Made by a program: the position numbers and the translations under genes. A model generated the notes under the pieces. The model did no database searches and was not told where the DNA came from. It saw only the letters and a list, made by a program, of their open reading frames with translations. Shown here piece by piece: positions 25,449 through 38,156 of a DNA stretch of 64,000 nucleotides. The stretch's first letter is position 1. The number at the start of each line of letters is the position of its first letter. This stretch comes from Circinella minor (lineage: Eukaryota; Mucoromycota; Mucoromycetes; Mucorales; Lichtheimiaceae): contig JAEPRB010000120.1 of assembly GCA_016758965.1 (NCBI GenBank), positions 1 through 64,000 on the forward strand, read 5' to 3'.

Positions 25449-28400
25449 ATGAGTGACATCTCGGCTGAAAATTTACAACGTAGTGTTGACCACCTTACAG
25501 AGAGCCAAGGTAATAGAAAATAAAAAATGGTTATTTTAAAATAAAGTAAAATACGAATGGATTAATTTATGTTTTTTTTTTTGTTTTGTTTTAATATTAT
25601 AAAATTCATTAGATTATCTTGTTAGTCATCTGCCATTAGTTGCTCAAGTTTTTCAAGAAACAGGCATACTTTTCGAACAAGATGCTTCAACGTCATTGGA
25701 ACACGTCACTCGTTTAGCACAAATGTTGGCAGGCACTTTGGTTTCTGGTAAAATAAAAAATTTACTATTATTATTATTATTATTTTGACACATACGTGCT
25801 CTGTTATGCATAATTTTTTTTTTTTGTAACTCGGTAATCCATATTATAAAAAAAAAAAATAGAAACTGTGCGTACGAATTTAGGAGAAAATAATGTTATT
25901 CAACATGTGACCCAATTGATCAAGTTATCCAATGATGAACAAACAACTTTTCGAGTACAAGCACTTCGTGTATTAGGCAATGCATGTATTGATCATGGTA
26001 AATACTATATATTGAATACTTTATAATAGGTCAAACGAAAAAGAATAGAGAAAAGAAAATGGCTAAAAATAATTAAACTATACAAGATGATAATAGACGA
26101 CTCGTACATGAAGCGAATACAGTTCAATTGGTGATTCCATTTTTACAACAAAATCAAAACCCTGAATTGACTAAGGTTGCATGTGGATTTTGTTTGAATA
26201 GTGGCATGGATTTTGGTAATGATTTGATAATGGTGTGATAAGCAAATCGGATATATTTATTTTTCGAGGACTCATTATATGAACATTATGTAGAACCTAT
26301 TCAAAAAACAATTAATGAGAATGAGGGTGTCAATTATTTGGCCAATCTATTAAGACCCGCTCGTATGGATCATGGAGAGGAAATGATGGTAACAATTGCA
26401 GCAAAAGCACTGGATAATTTGATGAATGAAGGTAAAGAAAAAAAGAGGATTTCAAAATAAAATACCATGATCAATATATTTACCATTGTCGTCGGATGAT
26501 GTGTATCTGGATAAAATATAACACTTTATAGAATTTGCTCGTAAATCATTTCCACTTGATTGTGTTCCGCGTTTGTTGGAATTGGTAAAATATGAATGGC
26601 AAATCGATCATTTCCAGAACCTCGAGTTATTGGAAAGTTTAGTAGATATATTGCTACAACTTATTGCTGAAGATGGTAAAAATAACATTCTTGTTTCTGC
26701 TATTCTTGTTATGGAAAGGAGGAAAGAAAACAACTGATTGAACATATATATATATATGAATATGAATATGGTTATGGATTCTTTTTGTTTTTATGAAATA
26801 GAACCTGTACAAAATTCTGTACTTGATTCTGGATATTTCCCATTGTTGCTTGAATTTATGGAAAAAGCCGAATTAGAAGATGAAGATGCTGATGAAGATG
26901 ACACAAAACAGTTTGAACACATTCAAACAAGTATAAGCAAGATCATTGTCTGTGCAACCTTTAGCGGTAAATGACACTTGTAACAATAACAAAAAAAAAA
27001 GTTGTTTTTTTTTTTTGGGGGGGGGGGAGATGTGATGAGATTAATGGCCCAGGCATAAAAGTTATTTATAACCATTATTTTGTTTTTCTTCTCTCCTGTC
27101 TTTTCCTGTTTTAGATTCAAAATTGAAAGAGTTATATGGAAATAAAGAATTACTTTCAAGATTTATATCATGGTCAACAAGTGAATCTGAAGTTTTAGCA
27201 CAATGCGGTATTTATGTACTTGGTAACCTTGCACGTACAGGTAAGAAAAAAAAATTGATTGTGTTTATATATATATATATATATATATATGTTATATATT
27301 TTAAAATTAATAAATTTTACATGAAATTTAATATATAGATGAACATTGTATTGATTTGGTACAAACTCATCACTTTGAGAAAATATTATTAAATGCATTT
27401 GAATTAACGGATAAGGCCATGTTCCGTTATGCAGTTCTTGGGTCTTTAAAACATCTTTGCATGCCAAGTAATTATTTAAAACTAGTTACCAAGAAGAAAG
27501 AAGCTTTGTAGCTGATCAAAATTTTATATTTATATAGAGGAAAACAAGGCGATTATTGGAGATGCTAATGCAATTACAATTGTTGCACCTATTTTGGAAT
27601 CAACGAATGATATGCTTAAAAGAAATCAATTTATCGCTATTGGTATTATCAAACTTTTATGTGCAAATAATGAATGTAAGTAAAGGAAAAAAAAAGTTTT
27701 GTTGCAAATTTTAATTATGCATAAACGTAAAAGGGAAACATACTTAATTATATTAAAAAAATTAGATAACAATGCAACAAAAGTGATTGATGGTAATGTG
27801 GCGAATGATGAAAATAAAACTCCATTAAGTCTTGTAATGGCATGTCTTGATCGATTCGATGACCCCGCAGCAAAAAGTGAAGCAACACGTATACTTACAA
27901 ATCTTGTCAAAGCTGTTTGGTTTCACCAAGGTATTTTTTTTTAAAAAAAGGAAGAAAGCTACATGTAACCATTGCAGGAGTTGTTCTATATATATATAAA
28001 AAAGACTAAACCATTTTCGTCTAGATACCGAAGCTTCATTAAGCTATCGACAAAAATTATTAAAGAATACATGCATAATACAAGCCATTTCTGAAATGAC
28101 CCGTACATCCAAATTTCCTGTTCTTAAAAATGATGGTATTGTTGCATTATCATTGATATTTGCAGATAGCCAATCAGAAATTGGAAAAGAGATATTATCA
28201 GAAGGTAAAAAAAAAATCATACATAGACATGTTTGTTTTTTTTGGGGGGACTATGTTATTGTTTTGTTGTATAATGTTTACATTATTCTATTTATATATA
28301 CATCCATTAGCCCTGTCCACTGTTACGGGACAACCACCCAAACTCGGATTACCGGAACAAGAAGAGCAAACATCTGATAATGACCAAGAACAACAACCAA

Positions 28401-28800
28401 TACCGGAAACCAGAACCTTTTTAGAAGTATTAGTTGAGTTGGTGAGTCTAGAAGGTAAAATGCCAGTGGAAATTCGCTGCAATGGTTGTGTATTGATTGA
28501 AAAGATTGCAAGTGCTGCTCAAGCTGGTAAGTCTTAACAAAATGATAATAATAATAAAAACTATAATGTTGGATAATATCTTAGACAAGAAATATCATAT
28601 TAACGCATCATCATTTCATTCCTTTTTTTTTCGGGGGGGATTAAATGGATTAATTTACAGTGAACGATATTACAGCACTAGAAAAAGTAAAAGCTGCATC
28701 TCGTGACCAATTACAAAAACTCGTTAATGAAGAAGCTACTTCTCCTTCTTCTGCAATGATTGTACCAATTGCTCAAAAAGCACTAAATGTAGTAGTATAA
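25449..28800 (+). CDS. Armadillo-repeat protein related to smgGDS (RAP1GDS1/Vimar)
   Basis: Fourteen exons (25449-25509, 25613-25747, 25863-25997, 26087-26215, 26294-26431, 26532-26675, 26802-26966, 27115-27240, 27339-27467, 27538-27675, 27766-27930, 28025-28204, 28311-28526, 28661-28800) join in frame to 666 residues. Almost the whole protein is armadillo-like helix pairs (RVQALRVLGNACIDHDDNRRLV, VACGFCLNSGMDF, VLAQCGIYVLGNLARTDEHCIDLV, IRCNGCVLIEKIA). Overall length and repeat character match smgGDS, a chaperone and exchange factor for prenylated small GTPases (Rho/Rap). No membrane segment or signal peptide is present. Every one of the 13 introns is phase 1. Assignment to smgGDS rather than another ARM family rests on overall resemblance and is moderate; the ARM architecture itself is clear. 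Confidence 0.75.
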
Positions 28801-29967
28801 CAAACCTCTTATATATAATAAAAGATAGCCAACAATTATAATGTAATAAATAAAAAAGATTATATCCATATAATCTTTTCGTCATTTCTAATCATTACTC
28901 TTTTTCTGTCACATTGAAAAAATGGGGGAAGTGGAACAAAATAAAGCTTAGTGAACTGGTTGTTAGTGGTACAATGTGCCATTATAATTTGTCGATCAAT
29001 GCTTTATGTGCCAATACTCATGTTTGAATAGGCGGACATGTGAGCACAAGTCAAATAAGTGACTGGGCCATACATACACTATCCTAACTTTGTAAATTAC
29101 ATAATGAATATCCGATCTACATACCATTTATTGTTCTATTACGTATATATGTAATATTAGAAATTAAACAGAAAAAAATGTACTAAGAGAAAAAGGTATT
29201 CACATTGTGCTATAGAAGATAATTTTTTGTTGCACTTTCTTGGTTTTTAAGGTTTGAATAAACGGGAAACATAGCTGTTTTGTCAATAACTCTTCGCGCG
29301 ACCCGGAGAACTTCCTTTTTTTTTGTGCGTACAATGTGTTTTTTATGTCGTACAAAATCCACGTAACACCTGAGAGGTGACTGAAATGGGGGCACCTGTA
29401 TATTATCCTTCTAAGCCAGAACAAAGGAAAATATATCGAACAATTTTATTTTGTGTAGAATCAACTTTACCAAGAAATCAAATAATTACTATTGATAGTT
29501 GTATTTAAAGTATTGGCAATTATTATAGAATGTTACCATTAAAATTCTGTAAGAATCGATTTAAAAATAAACAAACTTTTCATTTTAAAAAATTAAAAAA
29601 AAAATCTGTGGAAAGAATCTCTACAATTTTTTTTAATGTTGTAGCACTTTGCCACTCTCTCTCTCCCACTTTCCCTCAATCTCTTCTCTCTTTACTTTTT
29701 TTTAAAAAAAAAAATCTTGAAAGGATTTTGAAGATCAATGCCCTATCGGTATATCAATTGCATGTTCATATAGGCGCCGAGAGAAAAAAAAAGTTTTAGT
29801 TGGTTAGTGATTTACAGACGTAGAACACATGCCAACGTAACCCAACGTATCTCTTTCTCTCTTCGTCTTTTTTTTTTTTGATCTTACTTTGTTTTTATTT
29901 CTTTGATTATTGTTTTATTTCTCTTCTCTCTTTTTTTTTTCTTTTTGATTTGTTTTTCTTTTTCTGT
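28801..29967. other. Intergenic region upstream of the MHYT gene
   Basis: The region between two + strand genes has no supported gene. The last 130 bp before the MHYT start (about 29838-29967) is a CT/T-rich tract typical of a promoter-leader. A GC-richer patch lies near 29290-29390 without coding character. Confidence 0.5.
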
Positions 29968-32900
29968 ATGGCGGTTGTTTTAGTAGAACAATATTTTCAT
30001 GTGGGAATTATCGTCGTCAGCTTCGTGGTAGCAGTTGTCGGTGCCATGACGACACTCGAACTACTTACCCAGCGTACGCATTATAAGGGAAAATACAACT
30101 GGTTAATATCGTTTTCATCATCAACTATTTATACCTATTAATAACGAGAAAACAACATATTTGATCGATTCGAAATAAAAAAAAAAAGTTGGAACCAAGA
30201 TAGTAACCGACATAAAAAACACACAAACACTTGTATTATTATATTATTTAGGTTTTTATTGCTTTCAGCTGCGTTTTGTATGGGTGGTGTTGCTATATGG
30301 TCGATGCATTTTATTGGAAATAATTGTTTAACACTTACCATTCCTGGCGATAATGGGAAATATCAGCTTGCATATGCCCCTGGATTTACATTAGTCAGTC
30401 TTGTTGTTTCGATCATTTGCACATTTTTTGCGTTTGCATTTGTTGGCGTTACTGAAGAAGCAAAATTAATAAGAATTGTCCCTAGCGGTATTCTTGCTGG
30501 TGTAAGTCATTATTTCTTATAAGAATATGAATGATGATACGAGTTTGCTGATAATTTATGTTGTAATCTAAAATCTAACAATGTCTTCTAATACATAGTC
30601 TGGTATTGCATTGATGCATTACCTGGGCCAATTTGCTGTTAAGTTTTTTATTGCTCGATATAAAATACCTTTTGTTATTGGGGCTATAATTATTGCTATT
30701 GTTGCAGTCACTGTAGCTTTATATATATTTTTCAAGTTGCGGGAACAATGGGCGAATCGATGGTACAAAAGACTAGGTTGTGCTTTTCTGATGGGTGTTG
30801 CTGTCTGTGGTAAGTTAATTTTTTTTAAGCAGATTAGTATATAATTTTGAAATATACACTTTATCTGGTCTCTTGCGGGTTACACAGCAGAAAAATTTAC
30901 ACAGACAATAAATTTCTTTTTAAGTAATACCTAAAAACCATCATACTTTTGAAATTAGGCATGCACTATACTGCCATGGCTGGTACAGACTATATCGCTC
31001 CTTCGAATACAGCCGTTGCCCCCGTTCCAGCCCTTAGCAATACTGGACTTATAGGTATCATATCAGCAGTTGTCATTGTTGGGTGTGCTATTTTATTTTA
31101 TGTGGTTGTATTTCGACACAGGGACAGTCTAGTATCATCAAGATCCACTAACGCTACAAGTATTCAAACCGAGAAAATTCGAAGACGATTAGTATTAGAC
31201 TCTGTTATTTTTGATAACAAAGGAAAAATACTGGTTAGAGTTGATGGTTTATTGCCTATGCGAACGGTTATGAATGATATGAGTAGTCATATTGTAAGTA
31301 TATATAATTACTGGTCATCTAAATTCAAAAAAAAAATTACTAAAATTAATTCTTTTCATCTATAAAAAAAATAGACGGAGTCGTTTTCAGTATCACATCC
31401 ATTATTCTTTCGATTCTTTGAAGCAACGACACAATGGTCACGTCATCCAAATATCGAAAGTTATAACGACCCTATTTTACAGCAGTATATGGAAGCAGCT
31501 CAAGAATTAGCAAATGACTTGAAACTGGGATCTGTTACTAATTTGGGTATTTTGTTCGACAGTGTATTACACGCACCAGCACCAATCCAGAAGAAAAGTC
31601 GTCATCGATTATTCCCTTCTATTATCAAGCGAAGTTCAAGCGCAACTATTAAATTACTTTCTAGAAAAGCAACACCTTCCCGGCCTAGTACACCGTCTAC
31701 AGAACATACTGGAGTAAATCCGCATAGCAGTATGCAAATGTTATTCGATCATAACCAACCAGAATTAGTCCCTCCTGGATCAACATCAGCACAACAAGCA
31801 ACAGTGCCTGGAACAACAAACTCAGGTGACTATACACAATTTGACGTAGAACTGGGTATACCTATATCCTCGTCAGCGACTTCAATACAAGATGAAAAAC
31901 AGACAAGCAGCAGTACCGCTGGTTTACGAGGAGGAGCATCTCCTGTTAACGAAAGTGATGATGAACATATTCTTCTTGTGAGAAAAATTGGATCTGACAA
32001 AGAACTTGCTGTTAAATTGCTTTCTCAAGGTTTCCGGTTTGCAGATCCAGTATTCATTGCACGTATTATGGGAGCCAAACTCAATCTTCCAGCTGAGCAC
32101 ATGCTGTCTCATTTCCGAGACATGATGTCCATGGTAGAATCAACCCATATGAATATGCCTACTTCCGTGAAAATCTCAGCTGATGGTAACAATACCAGTA
32201 ATAATCATAATAGTACACATATGTCACCTGGAACACCTCCACAGTCACCTTTATCCAGTTTTACATCTACACGTAGTCTATCAATACCATTTTCTAATAA
32301 CCAACTGCAAGATGGAGTATATGTCGGATTATTGGCACTAGTGGAAGAAAAGCATCACAATCATCATCATTCACCTCATCCTCGTCAACAACAACCGATA
32401 GTAGACTTTAGTTCTATGGGTACAAATGAGCTAGAAATTCTGGTAGACAAAAACCGACATTTCTCATTCCCTGTGGTACCCTTACAATATGAAGATGATC
32501 AACAGCATATTACTCAACTGGGTCGTGAAGAGAAATCTTGCGTTTATAATCTACAAGGACAGTCAATGTTGGCAGTTTCTATGTTGGATTCACAATTACC
32601 ACATGAAACGACTACTGTAGACAGTGGTCAATCATCAGCACCTATATTACAGCACCAACGTAAGAATAGCAGCAGTAATAATAGTACCGCAACCACACAT
32701 GCCCATAATCCCAGCATCGCGGCCATCAGCAGTAGTTTGTTTTCACCAGCTACAATTATGGCTGGTATTGGTGCTCCATCACCTGCACAACAAACAGCAC
32801 AGATACGACGATTTATTAAAGCCTTGGGAAAATCATGCCGGTCACTGGTTCAAACTTCAAACTATGGAAAATTGCTAGGTACTGGTGCCCGGCTCCATGC

Positions 32901-33429
32901 AGAAGTACTTGAAATTCCACCATTTACATTGACTCCAGGGCCGTGCGAACTTATCTTATTCCGTACCTTAATTACTATTCCTGGTACTCAAACCGCCATT
33001 AATCAAACACCTAGCGAACCTATAAAATGCATTCCCCTTAAATTATATAAATCATTTGCATACCATGTCACAGATCAAGCTATTGAATTATACCGTCAAA
33101 CCAATATACTCAAACGTTCATCAACACAACATTCATTACCTGGACCATTACGGTCATCTAGTCGCAAAAAATTTCCACAATTGGTAGAGACTGGAACTAC
33201 TTCCATTGTTGAGACTTTTGCCTCAAAACGTTACAATAGCTCTGGTTCTACATCTCCCTCATTATCTTCATCTGATTCTACAATAGAACGTGGGCAGGCC
33301 TCGTCTTCTGCTGTTGAACTTCCCATTATGGTTAATCTGATGCCTACTCAGGCAAGATTTTTATGGCTTGACTTGATGATTGAAGAAACATTACAAGCAA
33401 ATAAAGCACACAATCATCATCGTCGATAG
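29968..33429 (+). CDS. MHYT-domain integral membrane sensor with long cytoplasmic tail
   Basis: Five exons (29968-30101, 30252-30501, 30599-30809, 30959-31293, 31375-33429) join in frame to 994 residues. The first 260 or so residues hold seven hydrophobic helices with the repeated motif at SMHFIGN, LMHYLGQ and GMHYTAM, the hallmark of the MHYT domain. In bacteria MHYT is proposed to bind copper and sense O2, CO or NO; a sensory role here follows from that family proposal. The tail of about 720 residues has a conserved-looking part (FFRFFEATTQWSRHPNIESY, LANDLKLGSVTNLGILFDS) and a later patch (FIKALGKSCRSLVQTSNYGKL) among Ser/Pro/His-rich linkers. No kinase, cyclase or GGDEF domain is seen, unlike the bacterial proteins. 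The fungal version has no output domain that I recognise. Confidence 0.85.
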
Positions 33430-33881
33430 TAAAAAAAAAAATCTCACAACAACAAACACACACACACATGTACTTATTTATTGCAAACAAACAATTTAAA
33501 ACCCTGTAAAATAAACCACAATAATAAAAGAAAGCGCTTACTTTATATACTATTATACTTTGACATCTTATATATTTTTCATTTTATTTCTCTCATTTTA
33601 TTGTTGCGTGTATGGCTATATTCTCACTCAATGGAAGAATATTAATATTTACAACGAGTATAAACACAGCAAATAGTTATTATGACAGGATAGTAATATG
33701 CTTGTAACAGATCAGCCACAAATATTAAAGGACTACTATGTAACATGAATTCATTAATTTTTAATAAAAATAAATAGCGAGAATTCAAAAATGAAAAAGT
33801 AGAAAAGTTGGGTACCACATATTGCAATTTGTAATATTCATTGTAGGATATATAAGGTAGAATGGAGGAGAAAGTATTAAT
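33430..33881. other. Convergent 3' spacer
   Basis: This lies between the 3' ends of the MHYT gene (+) and the GST-like gene (-). It has a CA-rich patch at 33448-33470 and otherwise AT-rich sequence. No gene is seen. Confidence 0.55.
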
Positions 33882-34992
33882 TTAAAGTGAAGGTGTTGGG
33901 GCAGGCGTAGCAATAAAACCAAAAGCAGGGAAATGAATAATAGAAGTGATATTTTCAGTCTTATGCTCAATGACGATTTCATCTTCTGTCAAATTGCATA
34001 AAATACCTCTTGAAGGTACTCTACCAGTATCCAAAGGTGAGACAGCTACTTCTTTTCCAATCTTTAATTCAGATAATATACTTCGACCTTGTCCAGCAAA
34101 AGGTTGATATTGATTGCGAGCAATATCCAATGCTTGTTCAGCTTTGATTTTGGGCATTTCATTAGTACGGTCCATTTTAGCTTCTGCAAAAATACGTCGC
34201 ATATGGCGGGCCAATGTGGGTACATGTTCTTCAACATAATCAGGACCAGCAACATTTCCTAAGAAGAAGATACTTTTGGCTAACGATAAGTCAACCAAAG
34301 AAAGTGTGGGTGTATCAAGAATATAAAGTTTGTCACCGAGCAATTGCTGAGCTTGTTTCAATTGTGCCAATAAATCCACTCGCATATAAGGCGATCCACC
34401 ACCAAAATTTCCTCCAATAAATTCAGTACGATCTTTTAAGAATTTTTCAGGCAAAAGTGATGTATCAAATTGACGACTGACAGATCCAAAAAAGCTGGAT
34501 TCAATCCATACCGCAATACTTTTGCCTAAGACTTCACTAGATTCACCTTTGTTGGTCTTTGGATAAATGGATGGTTCAGGAAATCTGGAAAAAAAAAACG
34601 GAGTATGAAAAGTTCCCAGGTTTTTTTTCATATCAGTTTTTATCTATCCATATTGCAGAGCTTGATTGAATATAATATCATTCTTATTTTTTAATTACCT
34701 TTTTTCAAGTTCATCAATGATGCGTTTCGTGTCACAATAGACATGATTGCCAATTTGTAAAATGGGTGTTTTACGGTAACCACCGTCAAGGGGTCGTCGA
34801 AGAGGGCGTGGTTCAATTGGAGAGATCTGAACAACCTTATAATCGATATTCTTGTAGTTCAACACCCACGCAACTTTTTGAGCAAAAGGGGATAAAGGAT
34901 ACCAATGCTAATAATAATTATTAATATATAAGCTCCATGTTAACAAGAAGAAATCAAGAATAACATACCAATACAATATCACTTTGAGCCAT
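33882..34992 (-). CDS. Glutathione S-transferase-like protein
   Basis: Three exons (34992-34969, 34907-34699, 34584-33882) join in frame to 311 residues. The N-terminal 80 residues form a thioredoxin-like GST domain: MAQSDIVLHWYPLSPFAQKV, then YRKTPILQIGNHVYCDTKRI with the conserved cis-Pro (TPILQ) and the glutathione-contacting D at the S/D-T position. The C-terminal 230 residues include a GST-type helical part (YMRVDLLAQLKQAQQLLGDK, TLSLVDLSLAKSIFFLG) and an extra beta-rich end (VPSRGILCNLTEDEIVIEH) beyond a usual GST. Catalytic Ser/Tyr/Cys identity is unclear; YPLSPFAQ could supply Ser. Possible roles are detoxification or a metabolic thiol transfer. A decayed copy lies about 1.1 kb upstream in the same orientation. 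The first exon is only 24 nt. Confidence 0.82.
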
Positions 34993-36139
34993 AATAATAT
35001 TTTGTAAAGAATTAAGAAAAGAAAAAGGTTTTTAGATCCAGTAACAATTTCATTTTATGTTTAATAATCATTGATTCGGGGATTACAAATATGAATTAGC
35101 CAATTTGGTCTCTCATCCTGTTTGAAAGTTTTAAATGCATTATGAAACAAGTCCGTCAATTATATTGTGTTATTAAAAATTTAACGTGAGAATAATAATC
35201 AGCAATCAACCTTGTGACCTTCTTTATTGCCTAGTTACAATAGCATTTTTACATAAGTGATAAGGTGGCCCTGTCAATTAAGTGAGGTTTTATCAACCTT
35301 ATCCAGCATCATAATAACATATCAAAAGGTAAAAAAAAAACACATTCAAGATTAAGCACTGTTATATATTCAACCTATTAACAGTCAGATTAAATAAGTG
35401 TACTTATAATCTTTTTTACACGCCTCTTGAAATGTTTACGTACAGCTTTTTAACGTCCAACAAAACCATATCGATGGTAATGAATCACTCGTCAAACACA
35501 CATAATTAATTATAATTATAATTATAGACATACAGTAAGGACTAACAATAAAGTAACAGGATATAATGCAAAAAAAAAAATGTGAAGTGACCCAATACTC
35601 TGTTATATTTTATGACTTCATATTTTGCAGTCTCAAAATTGAGTGAAATGTCTGACACGCAGAAAATTTTGTTTGTTTCAGAATGAGCATATACTATAAC
35701 ATGTTTGTATGGCAAAGTAAATCTTCATACACCCAATCTATTTAAATTTTTGTGCCTTATTTTATAAAACAACAATATGCCTACTTTTACCATTCTTTAT
35801 TTTCCAAATATTCAAATAGTATAATTGAACACTGTGACAATAAATCTACAAAATTAAATTGTAAGCAATTATTTGTTGTTACGTACGTACGTATAATTGT
35901 AAAATGGAAAATAAAAAGATACGAATGCAGAAGCAACAATGGAAACAAAACTAGAGAAATGGATAACAAAAAGTAAATTTCTTTCGGTTTTCCTTTCAAT
36001 CACAATTTATTTTGAAACAACAAACGGAAAATACCTTCTGAAGCTGCTCTGATAGTATTTAAAATCATAATAAATCATCTTTTCTTGTCCAATCTCCACA
36101 ATATTAGCATATCATACGTACCTATCTCTTATTATTTTT
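34993..36139. other. Intergenic spacer between GST-like gene and its decayed copy
   Basis: AT-rich with a TAATTATAATTA repeat near 35504-35524 and TACG repeats at 35881-35892. It carries the motif AGTGATAAGGT at 35256-35266, also found at 44997-45007. No gene is supported. Confidence 0.45.
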
Positions 36140-37005
36140 ATCTATAAATATTAGTGAATGTTTCATATTGGCTCTGGAAAATTTACAATGCATGTTTGGA
36201 AACAATTTTGAATATATTGTTGCTAATGGCTATTCTGAGCATAATACAATAACTTGTTATATTATATATAAGACCTAATTCAACGCATTTTATTCAATAT
36301 CATATACCCAGGTCTGCAATTATTTGTTGGAGCGAACAGACTTCTTCTCTGATTAATAACAGAGGACTATTGCACATACTAGTGTGTCGAAAAAATAGGA
36401 TTTAGCTACAATAAACAGTAAAGGGTCTCGATTCAACAAAGATTTTTCATTGACTTGAACTAAATTTGATACAATTTCTCAGTATTTCCTGGGGGTATAT
36501 GTAATGCATCGAATTGTCGAACAACAACAAACAACACTATTTTAGCAATAAAGAAGTCCTCTTAATACTTGAGTAGATTCACACCCCTTATCATTTTCAC
36601 AGATTAACGATTTAGGGAACTGTATGTTGTGTTCTTAGCAAATATATTTATGATATAAATTTTAATTTTTTTTTTAATCTTTTCTCAACCACAAGTGGCA
36701 ACCATGTCTTTCGAGTTGCAATAAGGAATGTATCAATTTGTAAATTAGGTGTTTTGCAGCAGCCACTACATACAAAAAAAAGGGACTATCACTGAGAACC
36801 TTGTTACATGTATGAGCTTTTGATAGCCTGAAAGTCAACGCTCTCGTAACCTAATTTCCACGCGATTTTTCTCCAACGTAAAAGAAAGAAGATCGAATTC
36901 ATTTTATACAAATTTTTGACTAAATAATTTGAGTATCATGTAAGGAAAAAGGAGAATTATTATAATAACATATTATCAACACGATATCCCATCGAGATAT
37001 AACGT
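36140..37005 (-). pseudogene. Decayed tandem copy of the GST-like gene
   Basis: Reading by eye, this segment follows the same order as the GST-like gene, with many substitutions, indels and stops. Exon-2-like sequence is at about 36690-36895 (for example caatttgtaaattaggtgtt against caatttgtaaaatgggtgtt, then a match through ccacgcgatttttctcc against ccacgcaactttttgag). Exon-3-like sequence lies at about 36140-36640 (ctcagtatttcctgg against ttaagaatttttcagg; tagattcacaccc against tagattcaccttt; caggtctgcaattattt against caggaccagcaacattt). A remnant of exon 1 is near 36978-37000 (caacacgatatc against caatacaatatc). The remnant order and intron gaps match, so it is an old DNA-level duplication, not a retrocopy. 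No intact frame remains. Confidence 0.65.
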
Positions 37006-37417
37006 AAAAAAAAAGTATATAGAAAAGCAATTCTTTTAAACCAAAAAATAACTGATACCAAAGCAATGGATATGTAAGAGATCATCATACTTTTTGGTAG
37101 CGTATTTTACTAGATATGTAATCTGAGAACTCTGTCCCTTAAATAAGTGATACTTTTATTGTTCATGCAATCACTTAAAATAAATTAACATTAGTGGATA
37201 GGTTAAACTAATAAAAAATGATATTAGCAATATGGGAAACAATTGGTATAAAAAAGATAAGGATATATGTTTTGTTGTAATATGTAGTCAACCAACAATA
37301 GTTTTTCAATTCATTGCTATCACTTGCATAATTATAACTTAAGTAAATAAAGTAAACGGTTTAATTATACGTAGCACTTGGAAAATATCATTTAAACTAT
37401 TTCTATATTATAATAAT

Positions 37418-38156
37418 TTATGATGATGGTGTTAAATTTTCCTGAACCATGTACAAAGCACCAACGAGTCTCAATCCGTTTTCTTCCGTAAATTTAGCAA
37501 CATCAAACTCGGAGCGATCAATAAATGTTTCGGGGAGGAAGCTGGTTTGATTCACTTGGGCTTGTTCGTATACTGAAAACACATATCGGTGAGCTCCAGT
37601 ACCTGCAGGGGGAGCAGGTGCAGAATAAGATGTATGTTGATGCTCTTCATTTTCCACATCTGAAGCAGGTCTTTGTCCGTCAATGTTGGTAACAATCCAA
37701 TGAAGATAAGGTCGATGAACTGCGTCAGGGTCCATCTATAGAAATATAAACATTACAAGATAAATATATTTCTTTACATACAACATATATTTTTAATTGA
37801 TATATACCATAATTAATGTATATTGGGACTCATCATTTATCTTGGAAAACCAAACATGAGGAGGATTTTTCGTATCTTCAGCAGTGACCTCCATACCCAT
37901 TCTCAATTGCTTTGTCATATGGTATGTAATGCGAATTTCACTTTCAGGTTCAAATTCATTGTGAAACACTATAATATCAAATTAACGTTTAAGTATACGC
38001 TACATCATTTAGCTAAAAAAAAAAAGCTGTATATATAGAGTTACCATCAGGGATAACGCCGCCTTTTTCAAGACCTTGTTTGATAACGGTAGAGCTGAGA
38101 CCCCATGCGCTAATTTGGAAAAAAGCAGCAGCAATAAAATATAACAATCCAAGCAT
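37418..38156 (-). CDS. Secreted phosphatidylethanolamine-binding protein (PEBP family)
   Basis: Three exons (38156-38045, 37968-37808, 37735-37418) join in frame to 196 residues. The N-terminus MLGLLYFIAAAFFQISAWG is a likely signal peptide. The core motif MMDPDAVHRPYLHWIVTNI is the diagnostic PEBP ligand-site signature (DPD...HW), preceded by ESQYTLIM. Downstream, PAPPAGTGAHRYVFSVYEQ matches the conserved second half (the GPPxGxHRYVF-type block). Members bind anionic phospholipid headgroups; fungal secreted ones are often called carboxypeptidase Y inhibitor-like. The role here is unknown. The decayed GST-like copy lies downstream of its 3' end. Confidence 0.9.

Noticed and set aside
26233..26268. 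A 36-nt intron with a GTGTGA donor in the smgGDS-like gene
   Set aside because: It was needed only if exon 5 started at 26269. Using GTAATG at 26216 and the acceptor ATGTAG at 26293 gives a normal 78-nt phase-1 intron and the expected EPIQKTI start.
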